32,552 bases of DNA from a virus, in IMG/VR virus record IMGVR_UViG_3300025810_000039, positions 1 to 32,552 of that record, one strand, 5' to 3'. Position 1 is the first letter of the stretch. Each line of letters opens with the position of its first letter. The notes under the pieces are model-generated. The model was given only the letters and a program-made list of their open reading frames with translations, was not told the DNA's origin and searched no databases. The position numbers were made by a program, and so were the translations under genes. Below, in pieces: positions 10,801-18,168 of this stretch.

Positions 10801-11443
10801 GCATTCAATTGATGCAGCAACCGTTGTCAAAACCATGACAGGTAAATCATGGAATAAACTTAAGGCTAACTCTGGTGGTCACCCATATGTCCATACAGTG
10901 TATGATGCATTTAAAGTAGATGCTATGTCTTATGACACTATCCTTGAAGAAGCTAACAACAACTGGGTTGATGTTAATCTACAGTGGTCTTATCTTGAAG
11001 CAGCTAGAGATTCACTATCACAAATTGATAGACAGTTTAATGAACGCTTTAAGGGTATACCGGATAGTCAAGTATTAACAAACCCTACTGATACTTCTGT
11101 TATGGAGTATTTGTTAGAGTTTGATCCCAATAGTAAAGCACTAAAAGATGGGTCACCTACACTTGGTTACCCTAACTTAGCTGGTAAATTATCTAAGACT
11201 CTTCCTCCAGGGACAGACATTGAATTTACTCTTCGTATCATCTTAGGGTCAATTAATATTAAAGAAAACATAACTCTTGGTGATCTAAAACAGTTCCGAA
11301 AGACAATGATGGAATCTCTTGATATTAATAAAAGATTAAACTCTATGATAAAAGAAACCAATAAGCGTAAGGTTAAATTAAAAAGAGAAATTGCTAAAGC
11401 AATACGAGAAGGTAGACCTGTGTATCAGTACTACTCTCACTAA
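7820..11443 (+). CDS. Virion-associated single-subunit RNA polymerase-like protein (N4 vRNAP-like)
   Basis: 1207 residues. The ATG at 7820 is chosen because AAGGAGA lies just upstream and it overlaps the previous stop by 8 nt. It carries the ordered motifs of the T7/N4 polymerase family: xxGR (FSGR, R510); motif A DGKTNG (D701, like T7 D537GSCSG); motif B R782xxxK786x7Y794G795 (T7 R627, K631, Y639, G640); HSIDAA (H995, like T7 HSQDGS); and motif C HTVYDAF (D1029, like T7 D812). The long gap from motif B to C (243 residues) is nearer to N4 virion polymerase than to T7. The first ~110 residues are low complexity and contain FDTMEPMP (54-61), nearly identical to FDTMAPMP at residues 4-11 of the preceding protein. 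The position in the ejection block and the stop just before a terminator suggest it is packaged and injected. Activity is inferred. Confidence 0.7.
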   Translation: MSKQLGQSRAATIAETATQKLARESALAPVVREEQKAVGVEETPAVKPVQLTLFDTMEPMPDTSEVTSNDNLEDTPEVNVRTVEESADLFGEEEYRESTATGPLVVTPEQREGGVVPRGQEEGRVDLWDYRNNYFNRSEQQRNKSMVAARQANQAVADDGGLSARVLNLADQVEIGNVGLGGLGVNAQDNVALNVLNTVNAINPETRKPDRDFLQVAGLVVEDAMATMSMQDGVEAYELMEDEGDTFQGVNKKGKPVTKVVPKAQGRVQIGRRIHSEYQKMKGVENPVSLSKDDAETLGDLAKELYFAANESDVNPIIELIHIDKNDGKRPQRAFRITPYGETMLSAGTWKRAKMFPKAKIRPSKSALKKGKLVGEPEQVVRNISGAQGSVVGTKQINEAKENMSTIPNYILPSRLKILLATVIPVLTGQVTAENDVFGLATINHVGLDKKNELRAQAKRKKLPQLEENQEVERNYSQLVNNLAQDVYGIALERHGANFLTYYTQAFSGRISDAQQNTLNPTRSKTARFVTANAVPARVGNRSAASRRYEKALRQMYAMTLIDKNLTGLDYGADVLTPTEREFMLETKSAQLYEWGDVLRTAMDAISDADVQAVANAIEQGVPLILANGQPNPDFPQLPKWESKIDPEANAELLKAIKDKGEDGQVFIDGLIDFANYQDKRNNRSSDGTYEHQSFFNAMMDGKTNGLASNGMQMGVYEMAFKTGILRQVGSKTFLDGNKDIRDQLAENLIEELNKSFRGPELDRSESLRDILSVARTVYQDRALNKQTTMTFPYGRELESFKSDIEERFNVLLQESQQQKQLDINNGFSDPDSYLVDWVESLNRNKIPNSLIIETLHGKYIDGLMATLSPEVIASRAMMRSVAQMAGISNELFTIVSPTGFEINLGGSVSTGLDQDASKQVKVWSPKDKSVRPNPKEKLPIGEMKKTEPVVSKYGEVFTAAAEKRYTNVDSEGNEVITYVPGDVAYGGSVPAPMHSIDAATVVKTMTGKSWNKLKANSGGHPYVHTVYDAFKVDAMSYDTILEEANNNWVDVNLQWSYLEAARDSLSQIDRQFNERFKGIPDSQVLTNPTDTSVMEYLLEFDPNSKALKDGSPTLGYPNLAGKLSKTLPPGTDIEFTLRIILGSINIKENITLGDLKQFRKTMMESLDINKRLNSMIKETNKRKVKLKREIAKAIREGRPVYQYYSH

Positions 11444-11456
11444 AATAAAAAAAATA

Positions 11457-11499
11457 CCCCTACTAGAATCCAATTAAGGAAACTAGTAGGGGCTTTTTT
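11457..11499. terminator. Bidirectional intrinsic terminator between convergent gene blocks
   Basis: A perfect 10-bp stem, CCCCTACTAG (11457-11466) with CTAGTAGGGG (11483-11492), and a 16-base loop. It is followed by six Ts on the plus strand and preceded by an A-run (11446-11454) that gives a T-run on the minus strand. It sits between the rightward virion genes and the last leftward gene, so it can end transcription from both sides. Confidence 0.9.
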
Positions 11500-11746
11500 A
11501 TTTAAGCATACCGTTCTTAGCCAGTAGCTCTCTGATGTCACGCTCAGCATTCTTCTTAATCTCTGCAGCTTTGTCAGGTTCTAAACCTCCCTCAACTGCT
11601 TTATCATAGTTATACTGTAGCATGTCTTCGTTAATCTTATTTGAGTATGCAGAGTCTGGTGATAGACCAAAGGTTTCTACATACTCCATGTCATCTACTG
11701 GTGCTCCACGCAGAGCCAAGTAGTTATACGATTTCTTATCGCTCAT
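11498..11746 (-). CDS. Small hypothetical protein downstream of the RNA polymerase
   Basis: 82-residue acidic/charged protein starting MSDKKSYNYLALRG. The start at 11746 is preferred to an in-frame upstream one because AAGGAGATA precedes it, 10 bp after the RNA polymerase stop. The C-terminal half is helical and charged (DKAAEIKKNAERDIRELL). No family is recognised. It is the last gene of the leftward replication block and its stop touches the terminator. T7-like phages often place small host-takeover genes next to their polymerase, but nothing here shows that role. Confidence 0.7.
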   Translation of the reverse strand: MSDKKSYNYLALRGAPVDDMEYVETFGLSPDSAYSNKINEDMLQYNYDKAVEGGLEPDKAAEIKKNAERDIRELLAKNGMLK

Positions 11747-11756
11747 TGTTATCTCC

Positions 11757-14075
11757 TTAGGCAAAGAAGTAATCAGACTCATAGATCTGTGTTACATCTA
11801 GATCACCTAGTTGTGGTTGCTCAACGTCAAGGTTAGTAGCATCAGTGATGATGTTGTCTTGAATTAAGTCATAGTAATTTCTTTTATCGTACATATCGAT
11901 AAATGTTTTCTTTGTCTTTGTTAGTAACTCTTCGACATCACATGCATGAGTACTAAAGGAATCATGCACTGCTCCGAAGTCACCATTCCAGTCTTCAATA
12001 ACCAATGCCATATGGCTTGCATCTTGACTGTGAATGTAGTTAGGACTGACCCCGCACATAAATCCGCGAATGTCTGGGGTCTTCGTAGGTACTCTTGCCA
12101 CATGGTTTACTCCTTTGTGTCCCTTAGAGTCAGTCTTGTATCCACTTATGGTACCTCTACATTTACGTGTAGCTGTTGTGAAGTTTTCATAGGTTACTTT
12201 AAACCCTGAAGGTGTTACCCATGTAAGTTTATCTCTACCGTTACCATAGATGAGCTTACTCTTGAAAGATTTTAACTTGACAGTTAGATTGTTTAACTCT
12301 TCAATCTCTTCATCTGTTTTATCTTTTTTAGTATATAGTTCTTTCTGATCCTTGACTAGTTGTTTGTATTCAGGTCCAGCAACATCTCCATTGGGACAGA
12401 ACTTTTTGTACTCACCGATCTCATACTGTGCAATCTTTTGTAAGAATGCCATAGTGTGTAAAGGACCTGGGCATACCATGTTGATTGCTTTGATTAGTAA
12501 CTTAGATAACTTATCACAGTCATCTTGTGTTATACCATAAGTAAGATGGAAGTCTTCTGTCTTACAATCAAAGAACATGTTCTCAGCAATCTTCCTAGCA
12601 CCTGCAGAGTATGCTCTTGTCATACTCCCACGTTTAGATATACCTTTTCTGATGTGCTTCATTGGCATCTTATCTAAGATACATTTAAGACGATCATCAG
12701 TGACAAGGTTATATAATTGTTTCGCAGTCTGAACATAGAAGTCATATTGTATATCTACTGGTACAAGGCCTACAAGCCTCCCTGTGTGGCTGTCCTTAGA
12801 AATAGCACCTAGATGCTGCCAACCATTGTTAGACCCGTCTACGGGCACTGGAAGGTGGCTTATGTAGATTCTATTATCTTTGACTGCCTTTTGATAGTCG
12901 TACCATTCAAGGCAGCAAGCAAGAAACGATACTGGTTTCTCTGCGATATCAGCAATGATAGACTCTCTACCCATTTCAATTAGGATATTCATATTGTCAT
13001 TAGTCCAGCGTACCCTATCCTCTAGTGTAAACTTATCTACACTGATAGACTCTAAGCCTTCTTCTTGTAGGTACTTTTGGTATTCACCTTCACACCACTC
13101 AGGTAGCTCATCAATGTTGTAGCTTTGATTGAAACTACTTGCTGTGTATACAGCTAACCAGAAGAGTCCATCTTCTGTCATAGGTTTACCCCTGGCAAAA
13201 GACATCATACCCCTGGCAAGATCAGATCCCTGGTAGTTTAAGAAAGACTCTGAGTAATAAAGCCTACCACGATAGTCGGCTTGCATGTATTGATAGAACA
13301 CATCATGTTCATACAGAAGTTTGGCTTTCGTAGTGATGAAACCCCACTCAACGTTCTTACTTCTACGTTTCATCTCCTTAGCATCGTTATCTTCGATGGG
13401 TACAGATGAAACAAAAGAATCTTTGTTGTCCATTAAAGCATCGTAGACACGTTGGTTAATACGCCAACCTGTCCTTTGTAGATTATCCACTGCTTTAATC
13501 CAAGGTTGCCCTATCATTGTACGGAACTCATCGTTGTCCTCTTCTGTCCAGTTCTTGATTAGGGGTTCACCATCTGGTTGTGTAACCTTTGTTATTCTTT
13601 CTGGTCTTTCTAGTACTGTGTGATTCAAAGAGATCCTTGATAGTGCCTCAGGGATATCTGCTAGGTCAATCCATTTAGCTGTAGCTGATACAATATAACT
13701 AGTATCCCTTGTCTTGGGGTAGTACAAGTTAATATATCCACAGTTAAAGAAAGCTTCAATGAAGAGATCACCTAGTCTTACATGCATATTCCAGGGTAAC
13801 CCAGGGGGTTCTCTTTTTATTACACGTGCTACACGTTGTCCTATTGCTGTGGATACAGCAGTTAACTGTGCAGTCCCTGCAGGACTATCGGAGGTATCGT
13901 AGGTGAATCTCATTTGTATTGTTTGAAATGCTACAGCAACTAGCCGTGGCATATCTTCTTTGTATTCTTTGTATAATCTTAAAAGTACACCACCTGAGTT
14001 AGACTTAGGGTTATTTGGATTAACCCTTGAGACTTTATCTATCAGGTACTCTGAGATCTGATCGAATGGATTCAT
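11757..14075 (-). CDS. T7-like single-subunit DNA-directed RNA polymerase
   Basis: 772 residues from the ATG at 14075 (AGAGG upstream). It has the full set of single-subunit polymerase motifs: DYRGRLY (about residue 265, T7 DxxGR); motif A VDGSNNGWQH with the metal-binding Asp at about 413; motif B KGISKRGSMTRAYS; IHSQDASHM; and motif C AVHDSFSTHA. Compared with T7 (883 aa) it is about 110 residues shorter, mostly before DxxGR, so the N-terminal promoter/exit domain is reduced. In motif B the T7 Arg627 position is Lys and the YG pair is YS. It probably transcribes the later phage genes, plausibly from the CTATAAGGGG repeats in this window. It lies between ThyX and a small gene in the leftward block. 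Confidence 0.93.
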   Translation of the reverse strand: MNPFDQISEYLIDKVSRVNPNNPKSNSGGVLLRLYKEYKEDMPRLVAVAFQTIQMRFTYDTSDSPAGTAQLTAVSTAIGQRVARVIKREPPGLPWNMHVRLGDLFIEAFFNCGYINLYYPKTRDTSYIVSATAKWIDLADIPEALSRISLNHTVLERPERITKVTQPDGEPLIKNWTEEDNDEFRTMIGQPWIKAVDNLQRTGWRINQRVYDALMDNKDSFVSSVPIEDNDAKEMKRRSKNVEWGFITTKAKLLYEHDVFYQYMQADYRGRLYYSESFLNYQGSDLARGMMSFARGKPMTEDGLFWLAVYTASSFNQSYNIDELPEWCEGEYQKYLQEEGLESISVDKFTLEDRVRWTNDNMNILIEMGRESIIADIAEKPVSFLACCLEWYDYQKAVKDNRIYISHLPVPVDGSNNGWQHLGAISKDSHTGRLVGLVPVDIQYDFYVQTAKQLYNLVTDDRLKCILDKMPMKHIRKGISKRGSMTRAYSAGARKIAENMFFDCKTEDFHLTYGITQDDCDKLSKLLIKAINMVCPGPLHTMAFLQKIAQYEIGEYKKFCPNGDVAGPEYKQLVKDQKELYTKKDKTDEEIEELNNLTVKLKSFKSKLIYGNGRDKLTWVTPSGFKVTYENFTTATRKCRGTISGYKTDSKGHKGVNHVARVPTKTPDIRGFMCGVSPNYIHSQDASHMALVIEDWNGDFGAVHDSFSTHACDVEELLTKTKKTFIDMYDKRNYYDLIQDNIITDATNLDVEQPQLGDLDVTQIYESDYFFA

Positions 14076-14092
14076 ACAATCCTCTTTCTGTT

Positions 14093-14797
14093 TTAAGTTA
14101 GGCACCCCCAACTGATGGGAGCGATATCTTCTAGACAGTCACCAAACATCTTGGCTAACTCTTGGATCTCTACTTGTGCATGTGCATCTGTACGTTGAGC
14201 ATAGATACGTGCAGCAGCAGCTAGGGATCCCGTTTCTACCCATTCAGTCATCATTGATTGAGGTAGAATCATACGTGCTTGTTCAGGGCATACACCCTGG
14301 GCTAACATCTTTTCATAACACACAATAGCGTTTTCATGGATATTCTTTAGATATTTATTAGGGAAGTACTGAGACTCAGCAGCACCACTGGATCCTTGCT
14401 TAGCCCCATCTGTTGGTTTAGCTCTCCATGTAGTAGGTTCATAGAACTCCGGTGTACTGTCAACATATCTTCGGGACACCTCATTACGTGTAATACCAAC
14501 TATATGTTTGAACCACTGTCGGGCTACAAAAATAGGTGCTTTGATACGTACTTGGTATTGTACTTGACTGAAGGGTGTCCAGTGCCCATGTTGTGCTAAG
14601 TATTTAATTAGTTTTTTATCTTTATTATTTAAACGTTTAATAGTATGAGGTTCTCCAGGATTACAATCTTCATCATAACCAACCTCGATTGTTTCATATT
14701 CAGATTGTTTATTAAAGGAGACTCTAGCAGCATTAACTACTGCTAGGTCACTCCCCATACTATCAATCAGTGTTACTTCAAACTGTGAAGTATTCAT
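14093..14797 (-). CDS. thyX: Flavin-dependent thymidylate synthase ThyX
   Basis: 234 residues from the ATG at 14797, preceded by GGAGG. ThyX makes dTMP from dUMP using FAD, NADPH and methylene-tetrahydrofolate. The signature region reads ARQWFKH then ITRNEVSRRY, matching the ThyX core RQWF(R/K)HR...NExSxRY. The usual third residue of the RHR triad is Ile here (KHI), a departure worth noting, while NEVSRRY is intact. The C-terminus (VEIQELAKMFGDCL...IAPISWG) also fits the family. It overlaps the primase-helicase end by 20 nt, so it sits in the replication operon and supplies thymidine for phage DNA. Common in marine phages. Confidence 0.9.
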   Translation of the reverse strand: MNTSQFEVTLIDSMGSDLAVVNAARVSFNKQSEYETIEVGYDEDCNPGEPHTIKRLNNKDKKLIKYLAQHGHWTPFSQVQYQVRIKAPIFVARQWFKHIVGITRNEVSRRYVDSTPEFYEPTTWRAKPTDGAKQGSSGAAESQYFPNKYLKNIHENAIVCYEKMLAQGVCPEQARMILPQSMMTEWVETGSLAAAARIYAQRTDAHAQVEIQELAKMFGDCLEDIAPISWGCLT

Positions 14798-16409
14798 CAA
14801 ACCCTCCTGACGATACTAGTCTTGTTGTCTTATTGTTGTACGTAGAACTTCCGGCAGGTCCTGTAAGTCCGGTGAATCTAGACTTGAGTACTTTGAACTT
14901 GATTGTGTTTCGTTCTGACTCTGACTCTGCGACAAGGTTTCTTGAGAAAGCAATGATGTCGAACGAGATCTGCTTGATCGAACCACTGCCTTTGATATCA
15001 TCGATAGATGCGATGTTCCCTTCTTCAAAACTCTTACCCCCTTGGGCTTTGCGTAGGTGTGAGATGAGACCCAACCATACATTGTGTTTCTTTACAACTT
15101 TCAATAGGTCAGACATTACTTTATCTACCGCTTCGTTACCAGATAGTCCTTCAGAACCTTCTGATACCGCGATAGTGATGTGGTCAAGAACGAGGTACTT
15201 GCAGCCCATAAGGGCCATGTATTCGATCTTATCGATAAGAGATGAGTCCCCAACGGAGCCTTGGTGATCCAAGAGAACCAGTCGCTCGTCACCGAACACA
15301 GCTTCGTATCCGCGTCTAAGTTCCTCTTCACTAGTTGGTGGAGGATCCATGATGTTACGTTTAAGTTGCATTGAGATAAACTTTTCGGCTGTATCTCCAA
15401 CACTTTCTTCCAGACTAATGAGTCCAACCTTATCATTTGTCTTAGTAAGAAGGTCAAGAACAATCTCTTTAATGACAGTAGACTTACCACTACCAGTGCC
15501 AGAGGTAAACAGAGTAATCTCACCATAGCGTATCCCCTTTAGTTTTTCATTGAGTCCACTCATACAGTCAGGATAAGGTACAGACTCTACGTTTTGTCTT
15601 GATTTAAATTGTTCCCATACTGCTTCTCCTGTTACAATACCTGCAGGTGACCACACTTGGGCAGTGAAGATAGCATCATTAAGAGACTTTGGACCATGTT
15701 TTATTAGTACTTCGCATGGATCTTTCTCTTGAAGCTTAGCAACTTTTACTTTACCAGCACTAAACATTTTAGCTGCAGCATCTTGTGCTTTCTGACCTGC
15801 ATCATCTTGATCAAAACACAGTACAATTTCTTTGAATGAGTTAATCCAGTCACGTTGTTCTAGAAGACCCTTTAGATTAGATGCTGATGGGATTGACACA
15901 ACATTCCAGATTTTGTCACTGGTACTCAGCATACTTTGGGCTACCGCACAGGCATCTAGTTCACCTTCAGTGATAACCAATCTGTGTTTACCAGCAACAC
16001 AAGAAGACTGACCAAACAGTTCACAGTCTTTGAAGTCACCATGAGTCTTGAACTCCTTTGGTAGCTTGCGTTCTTTGTATGCGACAGTGATACCATGTTT
16101 TGTGTACGGATAAAAGTGTGCTTCAGGCATACCTGTATCTGTTACACTCATTTTAATACCGAAGTGATCTATTACTTCTTGAGAGATACCACGAGAAGTA
16201 ACAGGGTAGCTACGATAAGAACTGATATCGGAGAATTTAGTAAGCTCAGTAAAGGTGGTAGGTTCATAACTATCCATGTTTGTATTTACTTTCTTTGATT
16301 TTCCACAGCTGAAGCAGTGACCCACTCCATCAGTGTATGTTGTGAATGCATCGGAGCTACCACATTCGGGGAATGGGCAGGGTCCTTTAGTATATCTTCG
16401 TTCATTCAT
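14778..16409 (-). CDS. Bifunctional primase-helicase (T7 gp4-like)
   Basis: 543 residues, close to T7 gp4 (566). The N-terminal zinc ribbon has C11, C16, C32 and C35 (CPFPEC...HCFSCG). A TOPRIM domain follows, with VITEGELDA and VLCFDQDDAG holding the acidic metal-binding residues. The C-terminal half is a RecA-like hexameric helicase, with Walker A SGTGSGKST at about residue 300 and Walker B YLVLDHITI. It unwinds the fork ahead of the DNA polymerase and lays RNA primers. The start at 16409 lacks a strong ribosome site but leaves the zinc ribbon intact. It overlaps thyX downstream. Confidence 0.95.
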   Translation of the reverse strand: MNERRYTKGPCPFPECGSSDAFTTYTDGVGHCFSCGKSKKVNTNMDSYEPTTFTELTKFSDISSYRSYPVTSRGISQEVIDHFGIKMSVTDTGMPEAHFYPYTKHGITVAYKERKLPKEFKTHGDFKDCELFGQSSCVAGKHRLVITEGELDACAVAQSMLSTSDKIWNVVSIPSASNLKGLLEQRDWINSFKEIVLCFDQDDAGQKAQDAAAKMFSAGKVKVAKLQEKDPCEVLIKHGPKSLNDAIFTAQVWSPAGIVTGEAVWEQFKSRQNVESVPYPDCMSGLNEKLKGIRYGEITLFTSGTGSGKSTVIKEIVLDLLTKTNDKVGLISLEESVGDTAEKFISMQLKRNIMDPPPTSEEELRRGYEAVFGDERLVLLDHQGSVGDSSLIDKIEYMALMGCKYLVLDHITIAVSEGSEGLSGNEAVDKVMSDLLKVVKKHNVWLGLISHLRKAQGGKSFEEGNIASIDDIKGSGSIKQISFDIIAFSRNLVAESESERNTIKFKVLKSRFTGLTGPAGSSTYNNKTTRLVSSGGFDEYFTV

Positions 16410-16426
16410 TTAGTTTCATCTTTCTT

Positions 16427-16777
16427 TTAAGTACAATAAAGGTAATATTTCAATAGTTCATTAATTGTTTTTTTGTTTCCTACAGGGTCCTTATCATTAT
16501 AAACACTCATATAAAATGTTCTTAGTACATGGTTAGCTATGTTTATTAATTCTTCACTACTCATAAGATTTACTTTATTATAAACTGCTCTACGAATATG
16601 AGCAGGTGAACAATTATCATAATTAATAGGATACCCTATTTCAATAAACTCACCTTCAACATATTTGGCATCTACAATTTCATAAGGTTTTGGCATTATT
16701 TCTATATCATCACCAGTGTCTCTTACATAGATACCATTAAACGTTGGATCTTTTTCTATTATCATATTTAGTTCCAT
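16427..16777 (-). CDS. Hypothetical protein between primase and RusA-like gene
   Basis: 116 residues; unrecognised. The sequence is mixed alpha/beta in look and acidic in the first half (DTGDDIEIMPKPYEIVDAKY), then helical (SSEELINIANHVLRTFY). The start may be 16777 or the ATG at 16765, which has GGA upstream. A purine-rich stretch of the type AAAGATGgAACTAAatATG precedes this gene and, nearly identically, the primase gene. Spacing to its neighbours is 9-17 bp, consistent with one transcript. Confidence 0.7.
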   Translation of the reverse strand: MELNMIIEKDPTFNGIYVRDTGDDIEIMPKPYEIVDAKYVEGEFIEIGYPINYDNCSPAHIRRAVYNKVNLMSSEELINIANHVLRTFYMSVYNDKDPVGNKKTINELLKYYLYCT

Positions 16778-16786
16778 CTTTCTTCT

Positions 16787-17212
16787 TTAGCTTGACGATT
16801 TAGTTTCCTCTTGTAACTCGCTTCTCGTTTCTTGTTGAGTCTCTGTTGCTTGATCACCTTCATACTCTCGTATTCTGATGTCAAGGAACTCTCCTCCTCG
16901 TTTAACGATTCGCTTTTCAAGTTCGATGTTGTAAACTTTATTGTCATTGAATTCCTCATACACTCCTTGATATGTATCTAGTATTGGTTTGATTACATTA
17001 TCTAGGTCTGCTCCACGATTAGATAGACCTGCTATAATGTTAAAGGATACCTGACCAGACCCGAAGGGCCAGTCAGTTCCGATCAGTTGATCACGGATAT
17101 CATTCTGATACTGTAGATAATCCGCTGACTTGAACGTTGTCTTCCCCCTCCGGTTCCACATCTTGTTTGCACTCAGTGGCTTCAGGGAGAAGTAGTGACT
17201 CATCTTGTACAT
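16787..17212 (-). CDS. RusA-like Holliday junction resolvase
   Basis: 141 residues (or 138 from the ATG at 17203). The start SLKPLSANKMW resembles the RusA opening. The diagnostic motif is RGADLDNVIKPILDTYQGV, where the Asp residues of DxDN...K...D bind the catalytic metal. RusA enzymes cut four-way junctions. In a phage of this type this would resolve recombination or branched replication intermediates before packaging, the role T7 gp3 plays. Unusually, its first 113 nt overlap the 3' end of the exonuclease gene in another frame. The tail (about 115-141) is a low-complexity Glu/Thr/Ser stretch. Confidence 0.8.
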   Translation of the reverse strand: MYKMSHYFSLKPLSANKMWNRRGKTTFKSADYLQYQNDIRDQLIGTDWPFGSGQVSFNIIAGLSNRGADLDNVIKPILDTYQGVYEEFNDNKVYNIELEKRIVKRGGEFLDIRIREYEGDQATETQQETRSELQEETKSSS

Positions 17213-17897
17213 ACTTACTCATTTCCTCTAGTTCTTCCCATGTTGTCAACATAGTAAGTAGTTTACGACTAAGCCAAGGGTCACCTGCATTGTGTTCCTT
17301 CCAAGCCTTCTCAACAGCTGCCCATCGTTGACCTGCTGGGATTCCCTCAAGTATCTTAGCAGCTTTCTTTGGTCCAATACCATTGATCCCAGGGATGTTA
17401 TCACTCGTGTCACCTGTTAGACATTGTAACATTAAGTTCATTTCTGCTTTGTCATCATCAACAAACTCATGTGTTTTCTTAGAGTAATTGTAATGATGAC
17501 CTGGTATTTGTTTAAGATCTTTATCGATACCACAAACAACAAAGTCTAGTTCCATTTCTCTAGCTTCATATGCCCAGATACAAACAAGGTCATCAGCTTC
17601 CATACCGTCAGCTTCAATACCACCCCATTTCTCTTTCATGTAATCATGACCATAGTTAAGGGCTTCTTTTAGATCGTTCGGTATTGGGGGTCTGGTGCCC
17701 TTGTAGTCGGGGTAAAGACCTTTCCGGTAGTTCCCCCTACCCTTAAGGGCTACACGGTACTCCTGAGGCCCTGAGAAGGCGTAGGAGATACATTCCCTCA
17801 TTGTTCTATCAATAATCTTACGGATCTCTATATTACTAGGGTTACTGTAAGCAGCCCTAAAGTATATAGAATCAGCATCAACTAATGCTATTGCCAT
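17100..17897 (-). CDS. 5'-3' exonuclease (FEN/PIN family, T7 gp6-like)
   Basis: 265 residues from the ATG at 17897 (AAAGGAAACAAA upstream). It opens with MAIALVDADSIYFRA, where the Asp pair binds metal. YPDYKGTRPP is the conserved arch/ssDNA region, EADGMEADDLV and CGIDKDLKQIP hold further acidic residues, and GDTSDNIPGINGIGPKKAAKIL is the helix-3-turn-helix DNA-binding motif. It removes RNA primers and degrades 5' ends during replication and recombination. The last ~40 residues are acidic and overlap the RusA-like gene, so that part may be free to vary. Confidence 0.93.
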   Translation of the reverse strand: MAIALVDADSIYFRAAYSNPSNIEIRKIIDRTMRECISYAFSGPQEYRVALKGRGNYRKGLYPDYKGTRPPIPNDLKEALNYGHDYMKEKWGGIEADGMEADDLVCIWAYEAREMELDFVVCGIDKDLKQIPGHHYNYSKKTHEFVDDDKAEMNLMLQCLTGDTSDNIPGINGIGPKKAAKILEGIPAGQRWAAVEKAWKEHNAGDPWLSRKLLTMLTTWEELEEMSKYVQDESLLLPEATECKQDVEPEGEDNVQVSGLSTVSE

Positions 17898-17907
17898 TTT
17901 GTTTCCT

Positions 17908-18168
17908 TTATCTATAAATTATTTCTATACCCCAGTGTTTTACCTTGTTTTCTAATGGGTAGGGGTCCCATTCATCTCTTTCGTACTCAACTGCTGCGAG
18001 TTTATGGAGGACGATGTGGCCTTGTGAAGTATACCAGCGAGATAGTATATTGAACCACTCTCTGGGCATAAGTTCTTTAGGCTTGGGGTGGTAAGATACA
18101 AGGTATCCTGGGTACTCAATTGAGTTTTCATAAGGTCTCTCTTTTATATTATTAATGTACGTCTGCAT
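17908..18168 (-). CDS. Hypothetical protein between DNA polymerase and exonuclease
   Basis: 86 residues from the ATG at 18168 (GGAAACAG upstream), overlapping the DNA polymerase stop by 17 nt. An upstream start at 18258 would lie wholly inside the polymerase gene and is less likely. The protein is rich in aromatic residues (SRWYTSQGHIVLHKLAAVEYERDEWDPYPLE) and has no motif I can assign. Tight packing suggests translational coupling with the polymerase. Confidence 0.6.
   Translation of the reverse strand: MQTYINNIKERPYENSIEYPGYLVSYHPKPKELMPREWFNILSRWYTSQGHIVLHKLAAVEYERDEWDPYPLENKVKHWGIEIIYR

Noticed and set aside
14770-15267. 165-residue plus-strand reading frame opposite the primase-helicase
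   Set aside because: Fully antisense to a well-supported helicase domain, Ser/Leu/Pro-rich composition, no ribosome site.
15125-15526. 133-residue minus-strand frame inside the helicase
   Set aside because: Alternative frame of the conserved helicase core, Leu/Ser-rich shadow.
16768-16959. 63-residue basic frame inside the RusA-like gene
   Set aside because: Overlaps RusA-like coding sequence in another frame and has no convincing ribosome site; its stop overlapping the next ATG is suggestive but not enough.
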